Positions 36,001 to 40,546 of a DNA stretch of 40,546 nucleotides are shown here, in pieces. Origin of the DNA: Sphacelaria rigidula. Lineage: Eukaryota > Phaeophyceae > Sphacelariales. The stretch lies in assembly GCA_964200075.2 (NCBI GenBank), contig CAXNAA020000010.1, forward strand, positions 1 to 40,546, in the 5' to 3' direction. The notes under the pieces are model-generated. The model was not told the DNA's origin. It saw only the letters and a program-made list of their open reading frames with translations, and did not search any database. A program made the translations under genes and the position numbers. Numbering within the stretch: the stretch's first letter is position 1; every line of letters starts with the position of its first letter.

Positions 36001-38859
36001 TGCACGGCTCAGCGTAATTACGAGTCCTCCACCCCCCAAATAGACTCATGCTAGCGCTGTACAGGACTCCGCTTCAGCAAGTCGTGGAGAAGTGAGCTCG
36101 ATCGACCCGCCAAAAAGCGTTCCCCGAGAAAATCATCGTGACTCTTTGATGACAAGGGCTGTACAGTACAGACAGAGAAGCGTCTCCGAAGCCCCCCCCC
36201 GCCCCAGATCCGTCCTGGTGTCGACAGTTGCTTTTATTCCTCTACTCGTCATACATTTGCATAGCGTTTCTACTCACGCCCTGCATTTGTTTGGTGAGGG
36301 ATAGAGATAGTGCAGCTTTGTTTTCATTTGCGATACTCGACCACGCCAACCATGTTTACCAATTATTGCTACCGACTTGCTGCAGGTTCTTCAATTTTTC
36401 GGGCTCAGCATTGTTACTTTGTCATCTTTTTCGATGTTGCATTCTGCAGTGGGTGTGCGAGCAGGCCAAGGAGAGAGCCGACGCGCATGGCATCGCCGGG
36501 GTGACGTACGAACTGACCCTTGGTGTGGTGAAGAATATCATCCCGGCTGTGGCAAGCACGAATGCGATCATCGCGGCGGCGTGCACAAACGAAGCGATCA
36601 AGCTGCTGTCCTACGCGGGTCAGACAATGTACAACTATATGATGTGAGTGGGATCGAAGACGGGGCTCATGGTAAGATATACATGTGCACAGCACACGGA
36701 AATAGCGTTGACTGTCGAGGTCAAGTTGATAATTTGTTCTCCGTGAATGGAACGGCCATACCACGTCGATAGCAACACGTCCCGCCCGCTCTGTGAAGTA
36801 AAGCGGCGTCGGGAGAAGCTAGTACTACGGTGGGGGACCACGTAGGAAGCCCTGGTGCTGTTCCTTTTTCTTCAGCGAGTGTTTCAGTTTTGTTTTTGTT
36901 GGGTACGTCTATCATGCGACCACGGCTGGACCACTGGGGGGTCAGTTAAAGCGCGACAATCAATCAATCACTCATCAATCAGTGTAGATACTGGTGGGAC
37001 AATCAGTGCACAATTAGGATTGTAGGGTTGGGGTGTGTGTTGAAGTGTTGTGCTGTGCTGTGTTGTGTTGTGGATGCCCGGCGCCTGTGTCCTCGTCGTC
37101 GTGCTTTCTTGCCGGGAATAGCTGGGGACCGGCAGTTTCCATGCATATGTTTACAGGGGCATCGAGCTGTAGATGGACTGTCAAAGCACCCCCTTCCTCT
37201 CTTGTTTGTTGCCACAGAAGGAACCCTGTAGCCGCTCTCAACGGGCAAACCGCTCGCAACGCCCCCCCTTCCCTATCCTCTGCGTTTTGTTTGTGCTTGG
37301 AAAAGTCGGATTTACTTTCTAGAACTTCACCTGCGACTAGACATCTGTTGCTTCGGGATAACCCGCGAGAGCTCCTAACCTCAACCCCCATCGCCGTGTC
37401 CGACATGTTCCGTCCATGTTAGGTACCAGGGAGCAGAGGGTATTCACGGCCTCACCACGGTTGTTGATAAGAGGAAGGATTGCCTGGTGTGCGGAAGTTC
37501 TCAGATGACGATGGAGATCGACCCCGTGAATACTCTGGCCTCGCTAGTAGAAAAACTGTGAGTTAAAAACGTGCACCCAACGCTTTTCGGCTCTTGAATA
37601 GAAAGCGCACGCGATAACGGGTTGAGCTACGTGATGGAAAGAACGACGGTCATGGGTTGCGTTGATGTCGCACCTTCCCGGTGCTTTCGTGTTTTTGCCC
37701 ACTCGATTTAATGTTGGAATCACCTTCGTTTGCGCGTTGGTGTAGATCTCTCCCGCTCTCTCCGCGCGCGCGTGTGTGTGTGCGTGTGTTTTTTTTCTGT
37801 TTGTGTGTCTATGCGTAGATGCGTGAACCATCATGGCTTCCAAGACTTGATCTTGTGTTGTCGTCCCATCTTGAGTCCATTATTGACACCAGGGCAGGGG
37901 ATGTTGTGGGAGGATGTGGTTTCCTTGTCAATCGTGACGACCGTCTATACAAGGATTATTTACCCGTCAATCACGAGGTGGCGTTAATCATGAGGTGGCG
38001 TACACGTCAACAATTCACGATGCTCCAAGTTTTTGCTCAAGGTTAAGTTGGCTGGAGGGGGGGTACTTTCAATCGAAGCTCTTAAGCTGCCAGACGTCAG
38101 CAGAGGTCTCAAGCGGAAGTTGATTCACGTGTTGAGAGTGTGCCACTGGACTGCAGGAAGATGCACACGGTTTTTGAGAGGCTAGTAAGAGTTGATCGCA
38201 CTTGGAAAAAGCGGAGATCCCAACAGACCGTACAGGGAGGGTGGGTTCAGGGAAAACACGAGGTTGGTTGACGAGTTATCCACAACGTACGTCGGATCAC
38301 TCTTGCAGCTGATGCAGCTGCTTGCAGCGGTCTTCACACTGCTCCTGCTGTGATTTTCGTCCAACGTGTGAAGTACTTCTTTGAGCCCAACAAAGAAGAG
38401 GTGCGGGACTTGGAGATGTGCCACCCATTGCGTCAATGTACGTATCCATTCTGCTTCACGACACTTTCGTATGTATCGGGTACAACTGACAACGCATGGT
38501 TTATTTTCACACAGTCCGTTTTTTATCAACCCAGTAGGTCCAAAGGAGAGACCACGCAAGTTTCATATCTTGCTTGTTGTGCATATGTTTTTTTACAGAA
38601 GTTGCTTCGACCGGCTAACGCACCCCCTACTCCCTTTTCTTGCTACGCAAACATTCGCAGGGGTCTACGAGAGCCATCGCTGACTCGACCGGGCTTAGTT
38701 TTGTACATGTCCAACCCTGTGGCTTTACGGAAACAGACGGAGCCCAATCTCAAAAAGACTGTGGGCGAGCTGTGTTCGGATGGGGATGTGCTGGCGGTGA
38801 CGGAAAAGTATTGGCATGACCGATCACTCTCCGTTGTGGTTCGCTTCAACAAAACATGA
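30094..38859 (+). CDS. UBA3: NEDD8-activating enzyme E1 catalytic subunit, 10 exons, ~459 aa
   Basis: Exons: 30094-30106 (tentative), 31268-31458, 33391-33539, 33953-34094, 34418-34559, 35250-35426, 35690-35727, 36450-36643, 37423-37557, 38661-38859; total 1380 nt, and all phases agree. UBA3 pairs with APPBP1/NAE1, adenylates NEDD8 with ATP, and carries it as a thioester to the E2 UBC12 for cullin neddylation. Seen: [16 protein letters not shown] near the N-terminus; the nucleotide-binding GAGGLG (83-88) with the acidic end of strand two at D107/D109; [16 protein letters not shown] (117-132); GLDN (172-175); the catalytic Cys C245 in [17 protein letters not shown]; Zn-ligand pairs C228/C231 and C369/C372; [10 protein letters not shown]; and a C-terminal ubiquitin-fold-like domain ([12 protein letters not shown]) that would bind E2. 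The length matches human UBA3 (463 aa). Odd points are a 13-nt first exon and a 38-nt exon 7. The exon 9/10 junction is about eight residues shorter than expected, so a micro-exon may be missed. Confidence 0.9.
30389..30457. repeat. Exact 17-bp direct repeat
   Basis: CTGACGTTATCGGGTCG occurs at 30389-30405 and again at 30441-30457. It lies in the first intron of the UBA3 model, or upstream of the gene if the tentative first exon is wrong, in which case this could be promoter sequence. It contains the CRE-like core TGACGTTA. Confidence 0.7.
32301..32430. mobile_element. Fold-back (hairpin) element, 130 bp
   Basis: The left arm starts GCTTAACCCTTTGGAAACCC and includes TTTTTGTTTTTGTGAGTCGG. The right arm, reverse-complemented, starts GTTCAACCCTTTCGGAATCC and includes TTTTTGTTTTTGTGAATCGG. 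The arms are about 57 bp each with few mismatches, separated by roughly 15 bp, so nearly the whole element pairs with itself. It lies in intron 2 of UBA3. The ends do not resemble the CTACGGTAGGGG family, so this is a second type of MITE or fold-back element. Confidence 0.8.
34581..34686 (+). mobile_element. tRNA-derived SINE candidate in UBA3 intron 5
   Basis: CGTCTCGGTGGTTTGATTG resembles an A box. TGGGTTCGATTTCC (34649-34662) is a good B box. A run of eight T (34677-34684) follows as a pol III terminator. The body starts directly after the exon 5 donor, within about 20 bp. Its 3' end, AGGTGCTCGTGTTTTT, is nearly the same as that of the element at 37606-37697. Confidence 0.55.
36828..36845. 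repeat. Solo end of the CTACGG-type inverted-repeat family
   Basis: TACTACGGTGGGGGACCACG matches the terminal core of the elements at 2775, 8367 and 21249. No partner end was found within several hundred bases, so this is either a decayed element or chance. It lies in intron 8 of UBA3. Confidence 0.35.
37606..37697 (+). mobile_element. Decayed SINE candidate in UBA3 intron 9
   Basis: CATGGGTTGCGTTGATGTCG sits where a B box would be, but degenerate. The 3' end, CGGTGCTTTCGTGTTTTTGC, corresponds to AGGTGCTCGTGTTTTTTTT in the better copy at 34581-34686. Identification rests mainly on that shared tail and on T-run termination. Confidence 0.4.
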
Positions 38860-40119
38860 GTATGCTGGTGGTACCGATTATGATGATATGGCTGTTATTT
38901 TCGACGCTGTCGACTACTTCATCACATCATGACTCTTGACAGCCGACAATGTGTCACAGCTTGCTTCCGTCATGTTTCGCGCATGTCTTGGCGGGAACTC
39001 GGGGTTCAGGACTCGGTCGTCCGCTGGTCGAAGAGCAACACTAGTGATGTAGGCTTTGTGCCCCCCGCCCTCGTCGACGCGTTGACAGCGCTGTCGGCCG
39101 CTGCTGAGAGATCACCACCAGCCCATCACCTTCCCGTCGTGTATTCTGTGTTGGGTGTTTTGATGGTCTTTTTTTGCTCTGGGCGTTCTGTTGGCGCGTT
39201 TTTCTGTGCTGTGTAGCGGTGTCAGTCGTTTGTACACGCGGAAAAGGCGGATGGCGCGGTGCATGCGTGACGGTGATCGTTGTGATGGTTGTACTGCACT
39301 ACGATACTCAGGCGACGGTACTAAATATACAGTGTGGGGCCGTTTCGGTGTCGGGCACGTAAACGGTTGAATATTGTACAACTAGGGTGCTGGGTGTGTT
39401 TGTGCATATTCGGACGTTTCGTTTTGTTGAGTTGGTGTTTTGAGCGTGTAGGATCAGATGGGAGAATTCAAGACACTATTGCTGACATGAACATTCATCC
39501 TCTAAAATTTTACTTTCCCGTCATTTCTCGCCGCGTTCGATTAGGTATGATCCATATCTCGGCTTCGGTTCTGCTGTACTTCGTGCACTTTTTCGATCTT
39601 CCCCTTTTCAACCCGTCTTTCTTGCCAGTTGTTCATATTTGCCATTTAATCGCCGATCGTACGTCTTAGGCTGCAAGAAGTCACTCCTTCACCATTTTGC
39701 AGATGAAAAGGACATGTTTTTTATGCGTGCTGCATCGCGAATGATGTTCCTGTACCTTCATGGAAGATTTGTACTACCCGTGGAACGGAAAGCTGCCCGC
39801 TGCGTGGTTATCTGCTGAACATGCACCCTACAGGGCGAAAGGGGGAGCAGGACGCTGTAGCTACAACAGTGTCTCTACAATACTGCAAAGTGATGTATTC
39901 GGTTTGTTGATCCTAGAAGTTTTCTCTTGCTACGAGCTGGGCCAGCAGTAAATCCCGCATTCGCTTTCTAAACCACAACTTCTCAAGCTCCCAAATTAGC
40001 GCGACTTGAGCATACCGCTGTGAACTGCAGACCAACCTGGTGACACAGAGCACCGCCGCTGAACAAAAAATAAAAATGAAAGAAAATGTACTGCATAATA
40101 TATATAACCTCAACGACGG
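38860..40119. other. Downstream of UBA3: probable 3' UTR and intergenic
   Basis: No exon chain is visible. The first ~600 bases are T/G-rich, with open stretches up to 95-111 codons on the + strand but Cys/Val/Phe-heavy composition. This fits a long 3' UTR. No gene start was recognised before the end of the window. Confidence 0.4.
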
Positions 40120-40240
40120 AACGAAAAAAAACGAGAATATGTCGGGATTCGAAATCATGACCTCCACGACCTATATCACTTTTTGGATCAAAGGGGCGCG
40201 GCCGTGTCACACGAAAAGTGTGATGCGGCGCCCAATTTGA
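40120..40240 (-). mobile_element. tRNA-derived SINE candidate, - strand
   Basis: On the - strand, GTCATGATTTCGAATCCCGAC (B box core at 40143-40160) is an excellent pol III B box. It is followed by TTCTCGTTTTTTTTCG, a T-run terminator with the same CTCGTTTTT flavour as the element at 34581. The A-box half upstream (toward 40240) is less clear. No intact tRNA cloverleaf was seen, so a tRNA gene is not called. Confidence 0.5.
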
Positions 40241-40546
40241 GGTATTTTTGGCCGACACTTCACCACAATATCCTGGAAGCGAGTGTCGACAACATTGTTC
40301 GGGGTGCAGCTGTATTCATGATTATTTCACAGAGATATGGGATTCTTGCTATTTTTGCTGAAACTTCAACTCGCTCTAACTTCCTCTTTTTTCCCCCTCT
40401 GCACCACTTTTCCACATCCAACACGCCTACTTACAAGCTCACTGTTCGTCTACCGTCTTGAGCATAGTCGTCGTCCATCCCCGTCCGGCTTGTTTTTTTT
40501 TTTTTTCCTTATGGAAGGAGGAAACCCAACCCCACACTCAGCTCGC

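Noticed and set aside
1-40546. CRISPR arrays, bacterial operons, riboswitches, prophage
   Set aside because: The window is spliced eukaryotic DNA; no regularly spaced repeats or bacterial gene architecture were seen.

Overview
The window looks like nuclear DNA from a photosynthetic stramenopile, most likely a brown alga of the Ectocarpus type. This is an inference from three things: compact genes cut into many short exons by long introns; no bacterial operon structure; and a plastid-lipid protein whose presequence has a signal peptide followed by a phenylalanine-led transit peptide, the signature of plastids of secondary red-algal origin. Most six-frame open stretches are chance. The genes appear only when short open stretches are chained through splice sites in consistent phase, so all coordinates are hand-built models.

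Four genes are supported. (1) At 1..84 on the + strand, the last 27 codons of a gene that enters from the left. (2) At 3702..19466 on the - strand, a 25-exon gene for a protein of about 1148 residues: almost continuous coiled coil, a Gly/Ser linker, then a hydrophilic tail. Its function is not recognised. (3) At 23890..28810 on the - strand, a 7-exon PAP/fibrillin (plastid lipid-associated) protein of 340 residues. (4) At 30094..38859 on the + strand, a 10-exon UBA3, the catalytic subunit of the NEDD8-activating E1, of about 459 residues. Genes 3 and 4 are divergent and share about 1.3 kb of upstream DNA. No functional link between the genes is evident.

Layout: 85..3701 is gene-free and holds a degenerate tandem array and a 256-bp inverted-repeat element. 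3702..19466 is the coiled-coil gene, whose introns carry a hairpin element, tandem duplications and a cluster of tRNA-like modules. 19467..23889 has no firm gene; it holds a second copy of the 256-bp element and a candidate upstream exon of the coiled-coil gene. 23890..28810 is the fibrillin gene. 28811..30093 is the divergent intergenic region. 30094..38859 is UBA3, with a fold-back element and tRNA-derived SINE-like sequences in its introns. 38860..40546 is downstream sequence with another SINE-like element.

The most unusual points are: three GC-AG introns in the two - strand genes, one of them fixed by protein homology; the large orphan coiled-coil gene itself; and a family of non-autonomous terminal-inverted-repeat elements whose ends share the core CTACGGTAGGGGTGCAC.
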